The position numbers and the translations under genes are program-made. The notes beneath the pieces were generated by a model. It searched no databases and was not told the DNA's origin. It saw only the letters and a list, made by a program, of their open reading frames with translations. A stretch of DNA of 64,000 nucleotides from Cryptomeria japonica (lineage: Eukaryota; Streptophyta; Pinopsida; Cupressales; Cupressaceae): the NCBI RefSeq assembly GCF_030272615.1, contig NC_081413.1:550620136-550684135 (forward strand). The letters are read 5' to 3'. Below, piece after piece: positions 1-12,128 of this stretch. Position 1 is the stretch's first letter, and each line of letters begins with the position of its first letter.

Positions 1-3000
1 TGCAAAAATTTTGGTGGTTCGAGGACCACGACTTCCATTTGGGACAAGAATGAAGAAGAGTTAAGAGGTACTCTTGCAAATAATAGAAAGAAGCATTAAC
101 CTATCCTAATGAATAGGTGCCTTAAGCGTGTGATCAGGCTAGGTTGCTTATTAAGAGCATTCGTTAGACAATCCTTGTAGCAACGCAGAGAAGCTAGAGT
201 TGTATAACCCTGAAGATAAGGACTAAAATGACGAATGACAATCTCCTTGATAAGTGGACCCTAGCAATATTATAGATAAATTAACTAAGGAGAAAGGGTA
301 CATGAACTTCTTGGGTTAAAACACGTAATTGCAATAAACCCTAAGTTCATCCGTAGTTATATAATTGGGAAAACAAGAAAAGTAAAGCCACAACTAGTTC
401 CCTTATGGGAAGACAATCTTGGAGAAATTAATGGCAAGGTGAGTAGGGACGATTTAGGAATCGTACAAAAAAATCCCTATTGAAGTGCAAGGAGTGTAAA
501 AGTATTAGGATCTTATACTCTAGGAATGAGTAACTAATATTTGTTCAGAACCTAAAGAGAAAAGTCCAACCCAATCATGGCTAGTCGCTAGTTACAAGAC
601 AATATGTAACACAATTTAACTACTTGACACAACCGAAGTAGGTTTGTAAATTTATGGCACTCAAGTGTGAAGGTATGCAAAAACATTAAGTATGGATGAA
701 ACAACATGCAGATGGAAATGGCTTATGGAATGATAGCATAGCAGTATTATAATACGAAGGTTTTAATGACGATTAGTTGTCAGTATAAGATATTATATGA
801 GAACATGGATAAGGAGCCGAATTATGTGGTTAGCCAAGGGATAACTTGGAAATTATCGGAGTCTTAAGACATTGGTAATTATTGGACACCCTTATGTTAT
901 ACCGTAATCGGGTAACAGGATATTATGATGATAAGGCGGTTTACGTGGTTTGAAGGAAATTGTAAGCTGTGATATGCCGAAATTTGTCTAGTAAGTAAAT
1001 ATAACTAAGTAATATGGAAAAAGATAACTTCTTTTTACCAAATTTTAATTAATAGGGTGAGTGTTGGTCACTTCTCAAGTGCACACCCCCTTGATATCAT
1101 AAGTTGCATAAGGGAATTAGGAGGGAATAAGTCAACTCTCCACGTTGTTTGAAATATGTCATGAAATGGGTGGGAAGGAATTAGTTGTCAAGCGTTATTG
1201 ATTTTACTTGACAATCAATCCACCCCAAATGGTTCTTAACCATAAGTGTTAGTAATTTGGCAACATGCTCCTTATTGACGAAGACGAAAGGATGATTAGA
1301 GGTGAAAATTTCAAGGAGCTAGCAAAGGGCTAAGAGAACAAATGATGTCCCTAGTAGGATTATATGATTACTTTTTTTTTTTATAAAAAAGAAATCCTAA
1401 GTGTTTCTAAGTATACAAGTGACAATTTTGTGCTGAACTATCCACCGCATGTGAGTAAGACAGGAAAGTGTCGATGCATGAGTTACCACGTAATATTGAA
1501 CCAAGGTTTATCATATCAAGAAAATTAATAGAAGTCCTAGAAGAATGGACAAAGAATGGTAGAGTTTAGTGCAATCACCTGTTAGATATAATTATGGATG
1601 TTAATAACCCTAAATAGATAATGGATTATGTCGGAAAGTGTGGCTTGCGATAGCAATCACGTGAAGGTTAAAATGGAACATGATCTATAAAACGATTGCA
1701 AGATATTTCGTAAATAATAAAGGAATATAGGTAATCTAAGAATCTCAAGAGTCTAATAATCACTTCCTAACACCCTCAGGACGTGTGATCTTGGGTGATG
1801 TGTTGCGGTTACTCCCTATAGCATGGCTAGTATGTTCATCTTGTTTCGAGTTTTGATTCGACAGTTTTTTTGACTTTCTTTGAATGGTATTTTGCGATCT
1901 AGGGGCTAGTACTTTCTTTTTATTTATTTATTTTTATGATGAAAGGACCACTAACTTTATGTTTCTTTTTATTGGAGCTATAGCACTTGCCATGTTGCTA
2001 ATTTTAATATCTTTTAATTGTCGGCACTTTTCTTCTTTGATTGGACTTGGTAAACGTAACTTTTATTTTGATCTTTTAAAGTGTCAAGTTATCATTTTGA
2101 CGTTATTATAGCTAGCCCTAGTGATGTGATTTGTGTAATGTCTATCATGTTCGTTGAACCACTCATAGTGTGTCAAGGGAGAATACCGCAAGCAGTGAAA
2201 TTAGGCACACAGAATAAACAGAGAATGTTATTTCGAAATAAGGTAAAGAAAGGAATAAAATTATTTGTGATTAATCTAAGAAATGAAATTTATAACAAAA
2301 AATAAAATAAAATAAAAATGTGTGTGTGTGTGTGTGATCTAGACCTAATGAATTGCGAAAGTGATGATAATTGCAGACTGGTAAATTTGGCATGTGTATG
2401 GAGATGATTGCGTGGATGAGATCAAAAAAGAAATAATAATTATTAATTTTCATCACTCCCTTAGAATGGGATGGTTATGTACCTTAATGTTTGGGTTTTG
2501 CGAATAACGTACCTATGAAACTAACACCTTGGTGCCTAGAAATACCAAGCATTGTGGGCCCTAGGAGTAGAAAATTTCCCTACTTTTGGGTAGATTCAAA
2601 GAACTTAAACTTGATTATTCCTTGTTTCCTAAGGATGTTGGAAGAAATCATGCACCTAGGGTGGTTTACCAAATATGTGATTAAACCCCTTATGAGGCAC
2701 CTTGATGTAAAATAAGTAGATTCATTATGGATAAACTGTGATGTCAATTCTCTTTAGTGGCGAGCATGGATGACAATTGTAGTGGGATAAACATGTTTTA
2801 CACGAACCCTTAATAAGTATGACTCCTAGAAATTAATAAGTAAACTATCATGTGTAACCTTGATTTTGGGAGTTGATGTGTGTTATTGATATAATTTGAA
2901 TGGTGCATTAACGTAAGTTGTTGAAAGAGAGAATTTTGTAAACACCTACCTGAGATTGAACGGAAATGTAAGAATTTAACCTTATGAAGATAGTAAGCTA

Positions 3001-3141
3001 ATTGCAATAATAAGTTGGTTTTGGTAATGCATTTTTCTAGTAGGCAAGATAAGATTTAGAGTAACCTATTGAAATTGTGGGAAATGTTATGTCCCTATTT
3101 CGTATTCTGCTCATGCGACTTCTAGGAGTAAGTCGATCTCT
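1..3141. other. No gene recognised; degenerate intergenic sequence
   Basis: Every reading frame is cut by frequent stops and none of the short ORFs (60-75 codons) shows a known motif. A (TG)n run lies near 2320-2336. Because a gypsy-like polypurine tract follows at 3142, this may be the worn 3' internal part of an LTR element, but no integrase or chromodomain motif was found to confirm it. Confidence 0.4.
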
Positions 3142-3153
3142 AGGGGAGGAGAA
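3142..3153 (+). other. Possible polypurine tract and start of a plus-strand LTR at 3154
   Basis: The purine run AGGGGAGGAGAA is followed directly by TGTAGAGCCC, the arrangement seen at the 3' LTR boundary of many plant gypsy elements. No matching second LTR, LTR end or target-site duplication was found, so only this boundary is proposed. Confidence 0.33.
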
Positions 3154-3322
3154 TGTAGAGCCCTTCCCCGATCAAGCTCTGGTTAACTCAGTTGACCATG
3201 GTTGACCTTACTAATAAATTCTATAATTCAATAGGATGGGCTATGTTAGACGGATCGATTGGTGAGAAAAGTAATTGAACCAAGTTACGGAATCATTTCA
3301 CCTTGCGGTGTACATTTTGATG

Positions 3323-3469
3323 TGTTATGGATGCTTTATTTTTATGCATTATGGATTTAGAACTTATATGATTCCATGATTTGGATAACATTGATATATA
3401 TGGATGCTTCACTTCTATGCATTATAGATATAGAACTCTAAATGATCCAAGAATAGGATAAATTTGAGA
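3323..3469. repeat. Imperfect tandem duplication, period about 73 bp
   Basis: Two successive copies contain ATGGATGCTT, TATGCATTA and TAGAACT in the same order. The second starts 73 bp after the first and differs at many positions, so it is an old local duplication. Confidence 0.55.
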
Positions 3470-5509
3470 TGATGTATGTCATTATTGGATTTGCAAGACT
3501 TTACTATGATGATAGAAATAGGATGCATGTCTTATGTATGGATCAAAATTATGAGGACTATGATAATTGCTTATGTAGATTTATTTGGATATAAGATATA
3601 TCGATTGGTTTAAATGTGAATTGTATGTAGAGTGTTTGACGTGTATTCTTATTCATGTGTTTAAATATGATATGAGGTTATTTGGAAGTACTAATCTATA
3701 ATTGAGATGCGCAGGAAAATTATCCATGTGACCATGGAAATATTATGGAGAAACAAACCTAGACCTATGTACATTCGTAAAGCCAGGGGTTGTCTATTTG
3801 GAGAGACAACACCCCGTATGTATCATATTTTATTTGTAAAAGTAAATGTTGCGTGTGTGTTAAATTAAATTTATTAATTTGTGTAAATCCAACAAGAGAC
3901 AAATTTCATGTGAAATTTTGTAATGTATTTTAATTGTGTCACTTGACACATGTGTTGATTTATGTCTTGATTTTTGACTTGTCTCTTGGAGGGAGTTGTT
4001 CAACTATAGCTTTTTCAAACATTTGAATGTGGTTCTAAAATTTCCTTGGGTAGAGAGTCTTTGGAGTGGTCAACTCAGGTTTGACCCGAAAGTTAACTTC
4101 AGATGGGTTTATATGGGGTCAAATGGACTCCTAGGGATAGTTTAAAGGTGTTTCCTAAAGCCCATAAGGTATACCTATGGGTTAGGAGTATTTTTAGGCA
4201 TGTGTCTACTTCCATGTGATTGTTTAGTCACCCCAAAAAGTGGGTTTTCTCAAATGTGAGAAAATTCAAAATTAGAAGGTGCCATCTAGGTTAGATAACC
4301 TTCCCTTTTGATGAGAGATCCTTTTTTATCTTTTTCTTACTTTTTCCTTTTTCAGTTTTAGAAACCTGTGAGAACTCTCACTGAGGTCTTCTTAGGCAAG
4401 AATGAGAGACTTTGTGGGTAATCACCCACTCTCCATTTTTGGAGACTATGCATTTTTTAAAAAGTTAGTTTTTGGATTCGAAATTTGGCTAAGGGTAGAA
4501 GGGAGGATTGTGGATTTGGGTTGCTCATCCTCAAACTAGTTCTAGCATACCTTTGGGTAGATTGAAGGTTGGTTCATCTCTTTGCTTTTTACGTTGTATG
4601 TCTATGTTGGAAAGTTTGGTTGTATGTGAAAGTGATTCTCTTGTATTTTCTTTTGTGAAAATTATTATTATGCGATCTCTCTTTTATTTTCTTGTATGCA
4701 TTTTTTGTGTTTTGGGACTAACCAAGGCCTTCTACTCTTGGGAGAGTAGGATGGTCTTGTGGGTGGTAGAAGTTTGACAGCCCTCGAGTGAAAGACTCTC
4801 TTTATGAGAGCGAACTCAAGGGGTGTATTTGTGACCCTTGTTGCATGGCCTGGTTTATGCATTTGGGGTTCATAAGGGGAGAAAGTATGGCATGAATGCC
4901 TTGGGGGGCATAAGGAATGTGGGGTTAATGATCTTATGAAATAACTTTGTTTGTCATGAGGTGGCATTGTGTTCTACCATTCTTGCAGTCTCCTCAGGGT
5001 ATTTGGTCCACTACCACCCATGTAAAATCATCACATTTTGTGATGGAGTGTAGCCTTGGTTGGGAAAGTGTTTGCTATATGTTTTTCCCTTGCTTCTTGT
5101 GTTTGCATGTCTGTAACCTGTCTAGGGCTTGGTTCTCCAAGCTCGGGGGTGGCTTTTGGTAAGCCTAGGCTGGGAGGTGAGCACTCCATGGTCAAGCCTT
5201 ACGATTTATTTGCAGGTTGCTTGGAAAAAAAAATAAAAAATAACGCTAGGAGCTACTTGTTTTTTGTACATGATTTGCAGAAAAAGAATCAGAAAAAGGG
5301 ATGTTATATTAGTTGCAGGAATGTAAATGAAAAGCTACACATTGTATTTACTTTTGACAAAGAAGAGCATCCAATGTAAAAGTTGATTTTGTATTTGAAT
5401 ATATCTTGAGAAAAGTGCATTTTATTAAATTCTGAATTCTATAATACTATTGTAAATATATTTAATTTTGTTTCATAATGAGTCCTGTATTCTGTTTACT
5501 TCTGCAAAT
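3470..5509. other. No gene recognised
   Basis: If 3154 is an LTR start, this could be LTR and flanking sequence. The short ORFs at 4508-5379 overlap one another in different frames and carry no recognisable domain, so they are not called as genes. Confidence 0.4.
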
Positions 5510-5815
5510 TTAAGAAAGGAAAAGAAATGCAATATGTTTTAATAAGTATTTTCTTGCCAAGTTTAAATTTTGTTAAATTCTGTCATTTATTCATCCTCTG
5601 ATTTTTTTGGAAATGAAAAGGGAAAGAAATGCAATATGTTTTAGTAAGTATTTTCTTGCAAAGTTTAAATGTTGTTAAACTCTTGTCATTTATTCATTTT
5701 CTGATTTTTGGAAATAAAAAAAGAAAGAAATGCAATATGTTTTACTAAGTATTTTCTTGCAAAGTTTAAATACTGTTAAAATCCGTCACTTAATCATTTT
5801 CTGATTTTTTTTTAC
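5510..5815. repeat. Three-copy tandem repeat, unit about 102 bp
   Basis: The segment GAAATGCAATATGTTTTA, followed by AAGTATTTTCTTGC, an AAGTTTAAA segment and TCATTTTCTGATTTTT, recurs three times. The AAATGC landmark lies at 5525, 5627 and 5728. The copies differ mainly in A/T run length and single substitutions. No ORF is associated. Confidence 0.85.
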
Positions 5816-5992
5816 ATTATAGAAACTAACCCATCCACAAAAGAATATGATGTAGAAAACCTATTTTGTTTCACTGTTAAAACAAACAAAATATTTTAGA
5901 TCTATATATTGCTGTAAAAAAAAAAGAGGTTGCATGCTTATGTATAAATTTATTGAAAAAAAATATTACAGAGTTTTCTTACCCTAATAACA

Positions 5993-5994
<2 letters not shown>

Positions 5995-6065
<71 letters not shown>
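5995..6065. repeat. (AT)n microsatellite, about 35 units
   Basis: An uninterrupted AT dinucleotide tract of about 70 bp. It generates a spurious Ile-Tyr repeat ORF on the minus strand. Confidence 0.97.
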
Positions 6066-6070
<5 letters not shown>

Positions 6071-6120
6071 AATAAAAAATAAAAAAAATTATTAGATTTA
6101 TTATTAAAGAAGACAAACTA

Positions 6121-6400
6121 TATGGGAGGGGGCGGGGGGGGCGAAGAGCCGAACCACTGTGTGGACACACAGTGGACGGCTCGCGGCTGCGACTCTGTGG
6201 ACACAGCGAACGGCCTGACACACAGTGGCACCTGCGACCCGCCACTGTGTGAACACACAATGGACGGCCCGCCACTGTGTGGACACACAGTGGGTGGTAC
6301 CTGGCACCACCGTTGTTGTGTGTACACACAATGGCGACCGGGGAAGCGTCGCACCACCGCTCCCTCCGTCTTCAAAACCCTTCGCCTCTCTCTCTCGGCC
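6121..6400. repeat. GC-rich island with a cluster of CACTGTGTG palindromes
   Basis: A GC-rich block of about 280 bp sits in very AT-rich surroundings. Perfect palindromes with arms CCACTGTGTG and CACACAGTGG and a GA centre lie at 6154-6175 and 6272-6293. A one-mismatch copy is at 6242-6263, a shorter CTGTG/CACAG copy near 6193-6204, and a TTGTGTG/CACACAA copy near 6315-6332. Spacer sequences such as GGACGGC recur. ORFs on both strands encode repeated HTQW-like peptides only because the DNA is repetitive. Confidence 0.8.
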
Positions 6401-6627
6401 CTACATAAACATGGAATATCAGAGTTAAGCCCTAGTCCAAAAATTGGAATAGGGCAAGAACGATAAGGTGAAAAGAAATTAGGGCAGAGGGTGGGGTGTT
6501 TAATAATAACATTATTTAGGGTTCGTGGGGTATATTTAAAATATTTTAGTTAGGTTACAGGGAGTGTTATTTTTACAATAATGTATGTTTAGGAATTAAA
6601 TATCCTCATATATAAATATATATGAGT

Positions 6628-6630
<3 letters not shown>

Positions 6631-6672
<42 letters not shown>
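6631..6672. repeat. (AT)n microsatellite
   Basis: A second pure AT dinucleotide tract of about 40 bp, roughly 600 bp from the first and on the other side of the GC-rich palindrome island. Confidence 0.95.
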
Positions 6673-6674
<2 letters not shown>

Positions 6675-9129
6675 AGTCATATATACAAATGTATAATCTA
6701 ATCTTAAATTAATTATTTTATTCATACGTTCATATTTTATATATGTTTTTATAAGCATATAAGAATTTAAATATTTGATTTTGATGTTTTAAATTTTAAA
6801 TTCTTTTGGAGATTAACTTTTTAGAGATTATAATAATTCTTTTGTAAGATATTCGGCCATAAGGGATTATTTTTTTAGTCCACCCAAATTTAGGCAAGTC
6901 CGGATTTAATTTTCTAGAGCAATTTCCACTATGGGTTTATTTGGCCCTTTAGTCGAGATTGTTAGGCACATTCTTATTATTGTTAAATTGAATAATAGGT
7001 TTTAATAATCTTCGTGCCAGGACTAATTAATTTAGTTCCTAAGTAATTAAAAGGTTATTGGAAATTATTGATTAAATGAATTAATTTATTTATTAAATGG
7101 AATAAATTCTTTGGAAAAGGATATCATGGTGGAGTTATATATATTCGAAAATAAGTCCAAGACCTTGATCTTGTGAACTCATATAGCCTAGATGGAATCT
7201 TATACTAAATAAAGCAATTAACATTTTAGCGTTTGACACTTCAATTTTCAATTGTTCGAAAACTTAACATTATTATGTTAAAATCATATTAATAATTAGT
7301 TTATAGACACAAGATTTAATCGAGTATAAAGGAAGGATGTATTATCACGGATGGAGGAAACTTGTTAGGAGATAAATAATTGTTATTGAATCAAGTAATT
7401 ATATTAATGCATATTTAGTAGAATTCGATCTAATTAGGAATCATAATTTGCGACTGTAATAAAAAGGGACATTCGATGTGAATTTATTATTGTCCTTATA
7501 AAATCATTTTGTTCTGTTTGATTATAGGGGTTATCGTAATTTGTTATGTTAGGAATATCCTAACTTTGTCGTCTAGGAGTTTTATAGAAACCTAAGGCTT
7601 CTAGATAAATTTGTTCTATTCAACGCTCACGTTAGAAAAAATGTTTTATTATAATTTAAGATTCCGCTTGGAACAACCTGTTAAGTTGTCACATCTAATT
7701 AAGCATAGGTTGCATGTAATTAAGTGTTCAAAAAAAAAAATTATTGAGTGTGTTTTTGCCCAAAAGTTTGGGCATGACATTAGTGAAGTCTCATAAAGTT
7801 TTTGTTGCAGTCTAGGCCCCCTCAAACTATGATGTTTATTACATATTTTCCATAGGTCTTATATACAATATATTTTTCTTACAAGTGAGAGAAATACAAA
7901 GAAAAAAATTACAAAATTCTCAAAAGACATATGTTAAATAATGGTTGACCATTTAGGAGGTGGCCTTGTCATGCAAACTCCACCTCAATGACAACTCCTT
8001 GAGGCTAATAGTTAATTTGAATTAAGAGAATTTTGCACTACAAAGATGCTTGTTAAATGTGACTACAAGTATTTAGTCCCAAGCCTATATTATCATTCAT
8101 GGATTGAGCCAAGATACATACACATCCATAACATAGAATATAATTACGACCTTGATTAAATATTTAGACAAAATTGAAGAGTATTCTCACCATTGTAAAT
8201 TTTTCGCAGATAAAGTGCATATGGAATTCAATGTGCTTCTTTCTAAGATTCATCATAAGACTAATGCATATTTGGCTATCACACAACAAGGTGGTGCTCT
8301 CATTAGTACCCATATGAAGTTCATTTAATTATCTCTTTAGCTACATTGACTATTTTATTGTTTATGTCATATTTTAATATTCAAACTTAGTTGATGAAGA
8401 ATTTACATAAGTTGGCATTTTTTATAATACTCCATGTGATAGCACTTGCATTATTTTTGAATATATAATTTGTGGTGGATTTCCTCTCAATTGAATCACT
8501 AACATAGTTAGTATTATAAAAAAAATAACAATTCGACATTTTTAGTTGAGGAATAATAAAGATCGTATAAATATTCTCTTAAGTATAATAACATTCATTT
8601 TTTTTCTACATATAGATAAATCTCAATAAAATAACTATTTCATAGGTGATAGAATGGCTATAAATAATACAATGAATCAAATTTTATGTATTCATTTATA
8701 GGTTTGGCCTTTACATATGATAGTTTAGAGTTAAATTTAGTACCTACTTTAATAGGTATAATAGTAGGATTACAATTTATCATTTCATAAAATTAAAATA
8801 TATCATGTGTATCTATCTAATATTAAAAAAAAGAGTGATGATCCTAGAATATAAACATGCCCAATAAAACACGAGGAAAAGTACTTTCAAGTATCATTAA
8901 ATTGGCATGATAATGTCATAAAAAGGGCGGGGGAGATTGTGTGAGGATGGTTTCACAAAGAAATGATAACCTCTTATTCCTTACAATGGAAGGATTATGT
9001 TTTGCTTTCCACTTTGACCATTAATCCTCCTAACCTGACGGTCTTATATTTATTACATAATTCTACTAGTGGAATGATCCTTGAAGTGAATAGGAATAGG
9101 AATTTGCTACATAAACTAATTTGTATCTA
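6673..9129. other. No gene recognised; AT-rich sequence
   Basis: Stops occur in all frames and I see no domain motif, RNA gene or clear repeat structure. The single 61-codon ORF at 7611 is not supported by any recognisable sequence. Confidence 0.5.
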
Positions 9130-9621
9130 GGGGAAGAGCACCAATAGATAACATAGTTCCAATAACCGTCACCTTATTGTCATGTTGACCCCCCAATAGC
9201 CGTCATAGTGAAAACACCATTAATAAATATGTTTTGTACCAATAGCCGATCATTTTTTGTAATTAATTGTCCCATTTGTGCACAACTATTGGAACATTTG
9301 TCCCATTTGTGTACCACTATTGGAACATTTGTGCACCACTATTGGGGCATTTGTCAACAAGTACTAGCGATTTTGAGTTGACGGTTACTGGAACATCTTT
9401 AGTTAGGTATCAGGTGACACTTTGAAATGTGTACTTTTTGACCTTTGTGTGCATAATTGATTCCACAACGTGCATCGTTACTACCCAGAAGCCAAATCAA
9501 TAGCTATAACCAATTAAGTCGCATACGAAGACAACTAAAATAAATAAATCAAAATTTGATGTACCGTTTAGGATATGTAGGTGCGCGAAGTTAGCTATGA
9601 CGACTATTGGTGCTCTTCCCC
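9130..9621. mobile_element. MITE-like non-autonomous DNA transposon, 492 bp
   Basis: An exact 18-bp terminal inverted repeat begins GGGGAAGAGCACCAATAG (9130-9147) and returns as its complement at 9604-9621. TA flanks both ends, so the target duplication could be TA or a three-base TWA-type site. The GGGG-starting TIR recalls PIF/Harbinger-Tourist elements, but the superfamily is not settled. The left half repeats CCAATA(G/A)CCG motifs in direct orientation (about 9158, 9192 and 9240). The right half repeats the complement, ACTATTGG, near 9288, 9319 and 9340. This is the subterminal pattern expected of transposase-binding sites. There is no coding capacity. Confidence 0.82.
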
Positions 9622-10260
9622 TATATATTCTTATCCCAAGAATTTTTTATTTTTTATTTTTTAAATTATCCCAAGAAATTGTTACAATAATGAAAAAAAT
9701 ATTATTTTTGCTCAAATAATATAACATTTTATTATCTTAATAGAGAAACTATCTACATAAAAATTTTGAAATAAACTTATAATGTTTTTGTGTTACATAT
9801 TATATATAAAGAAAAATAGTATTATTGTTATATTTTAAGAAAAAAAAAGTACATTTCACAACACTACTTAAATTTATTTTTTTTGTAAAAGATATTTTTT
9901 TCCTTTCAAAAAGTGGAAACCATAAACTTCTTTTTCAGTGGACTATGGCATGATACACATTTGGCTATTTAGGGGTGAAGGATATAAAATTTGGGATCCT
10001 TTAGAATAGTTGGATTCTTAGAAGATCGGTATCACATATCATGAGAGTCTTAGAAAATCTCTCTAATTACAAAATCATAATGTACATATGAAATTCACTT
10101 TAATAGAACAGAAAACTTGATAAATCATAGCTTATGAAAAAAAAATGGAATGAGTTGAGAAAGTGGAATCATCTCTTTTCTTGTCAAAATGATATTTTTG
10201 TCAAGAACATAAATATCAGATAAACATGTATAAAATAAAAACAAACCTTCTAGAGTCTTC
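9622..10260. other. No gene recognised
   Basis: AT-rich sequence with A and T runs between the MITE and the next LTR element. No ORF or repeat signal of note was seen. Confidence 0.5.
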
Positions 10261-10265
10261 CCTCA

Positions 10266-11276
10266 TGATGGAGGAGCATCGGGTTAACTTTTTGTTGTAG
10301 TGGCATATTAGTTTTGTTGGTTGGTTTTAGGTTGGCAGACATCGTTCTTGTCACCACAATGCTAGGAAGTTTAATGACTTGGTTGCCTTCGGCAAGAGGA
10401 GACGAACGATTAATGAGCAGTTTAAAGAATCAGTAATGAGAAGTTTGAAAATGGTTAGAAAGTGAAACGGGGAGGTGAACTTAAAGACAAAATAGAAAGA
10501 AGTGTGAGTTCAGAGGGGAGTTGTACTGGAAAGAAAAGTTTGATTTGAATATAGAGGGAGCCCCATCAGTTCTAGGAAAATCCATTATAGAATGGTTCTA
10601 GCATAGCTGGAAGGTCAACGAGAAGAGTCTATATGGGATACATGAAAGAGGGGAAGATCGATGCAAGAGAAAAAAAACGTCAGGATGGAGGTAGCAGATG
10701 GATTGGTTGAAGAATTGGTGTAAAGTGAAATGGTATGAGCTTGGACATAGAGATGGTGAGTAGAAAGAACGAGGGAGGTTGCAGAATAGGCCAAACAATA
10801 TTAAGATTAAGGAGGTTTGGGAAAAGAACGAAGTGAAGAATAGCAGAGGAAGAGTGTAGAGACAAGGATGGAAGACAAGGATGTTGAAGAATATTAGGGA
10901 CATAGAGGGAAAGCAAAGATAGGCTGGAAGACCTGTGCAAGGCCACAAAAATGTTTGAGTGAAGACCTCTCTCATTGAATGTAATTATCATTATATGAGT
11001 TGCAATAATAAAGTTAATGTTCTAGTGTTTGTTATTTGTATTAACAATTGGTAATGTCATTTCTTGGCTCTTATCGTAAACATTGTGCCATTTGATTTGT
11101 TCGTTGTTCATAGTTCCTTACTCCAATATGTTTTGTTTTTAGAAACTTGTAATTGTTCTAGTTCCTATCATATCTGAGAGCAGAATTTTGTGTAATCGAT
11201 TCACTGGTTAATTCCAGAACTTCTTATCATCATTGCCCTTCTTATGTTTTTGGATATCAACTAGGCGTTGTCATCA
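10266..11276 (+). repeat. 5' LTR of the LARD-like element
   Basis: A 1011-bp LTR, TG...CA, matching 14121-15148 along its length. Minus-strand ORFs within it (10598-10991) are reverse complements of the purine-rich LTR sequence and recur in the other LTR; they are not genes. Confidence 0.85.
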
Positions 11277-11278
11277 TT

Positions 11279-11290
11279 TGGTATCAGAGC
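11279..11290 (+). other. Primer-binding site, initiator-Met tRNA type
   Basis: TGGTATCAGAGC, two bases after the 5' LTR end, is the standard plant retrotransposon site complementary to the 3' end of tRNA-iMet. It fixes both the LTR end and the plus orientation. Confidence 0.92.
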
Positions 11291-11410
11291 CCAAAATATC
11301 TAGGCAGGGAAAATTGGTTATAGTCATTGATCGTGGAGATTGCAATTTGATGTTCATAGATTTGGGTTTGTAGATTTGTGCATTAGCGATTGATAGGTTA
11401 GGAAGAAGAA

Positions 11411-12070
11411 CATGGTTACCAAAAGACTAGGAAAGAGAAAATGAGTGAAGCCCTAGGTGAGGTATCCTAAAGTCAAGAAAGAGAAAAAAATATGCAACAT
11501 ACGAAGCAAGAAAGTCCTAAATGAAAAGACGAGATGAAAGCCAAAATGGCAAGACAAGATGCAGAGTTTGAAAAAGAAATGGCAGATTTGAGAAGAGATA
11601 TTGAGAAGTGTAAGTTTATGGTAATGGGATGGCTTGAGTAGAGAAGCCAAAGATATGTTTGGGTTTGGCCAATGAGAAAGAAGGTAAAGGGGCCTATAAA
11701 GGAGATTGTCAAGGGCTGAAGAAGGCATAAGATGGCTAGCATGAAGAGAGAAGATAGAAAAGGTTTGGACAACAGAAAGTTGTTGAGTAAGAATCATGTC
11801 AAGGAAGAGGTGAAAGAAGTTCTCATTATGGAGAACATGAAATAAAGTAAGAAAGAATACAGAGTAGTGTAGGAAGAAGCACTCAAAAGAGGAAACAACC
11901 AAGAAAGGATGGTGTCCAGGAAGGAGGCACTCAGGGATACATGTTGGTCTCTTGTGTTCTTTGCTAATGTTGTGTTTCAGTATGTGTTTGCGGGTATGAG
12001 AAACCTAAAAAAGAAAGGTTAAGAATAAGGCCTTGAAGGTGATGAGAGAAAGGGGAAGCAAAGCAACCAT
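11411..12070 (+). pseudogene. Degraded leader/ORF remnant of the LARD-like element
   Basis: Short purine-rich plus-strand reading segments are interrupted by several stops. One stretch near 11540-11635 reads as charged heptad-like sequence (MARQDAEFEKEMADL, then an RRDIEKC segment) suggesting a coiled coil. No gag core or zinc knuckle is visible. It may be the N-terminal part of the same protein as the ORF at 12129, but this cannot be shown. Confidence 0.4.
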
Positions 12071-12128
12071 ACAAAGTGTTGAGAATGAGAATGTGAGAAG
12101 ACAAGTTGCAGTAGCTTGCTAGGAAGCC

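Noticed and set aside
1-3141. Gypsy integrase/chromodomain upstream of the 3142 polypurine tract
   Set aside because: No DDE, HHCC or chromodomain motif could be read in any frame.
5979-6375. Overlapping ORFs on both strands with HTQW and Ile-Tyr repeats
   Set aside because: They come from palindromic CACTGTGTG units and the (AT)n tract; no independent coding evidence.
10598-10991. Minus-strand ORFs of 103-125 codons
   Set aside because: They are mirror frames of the purine-rich 5' LTR, and equivalents appear in the 3' LTR (14537-14849).
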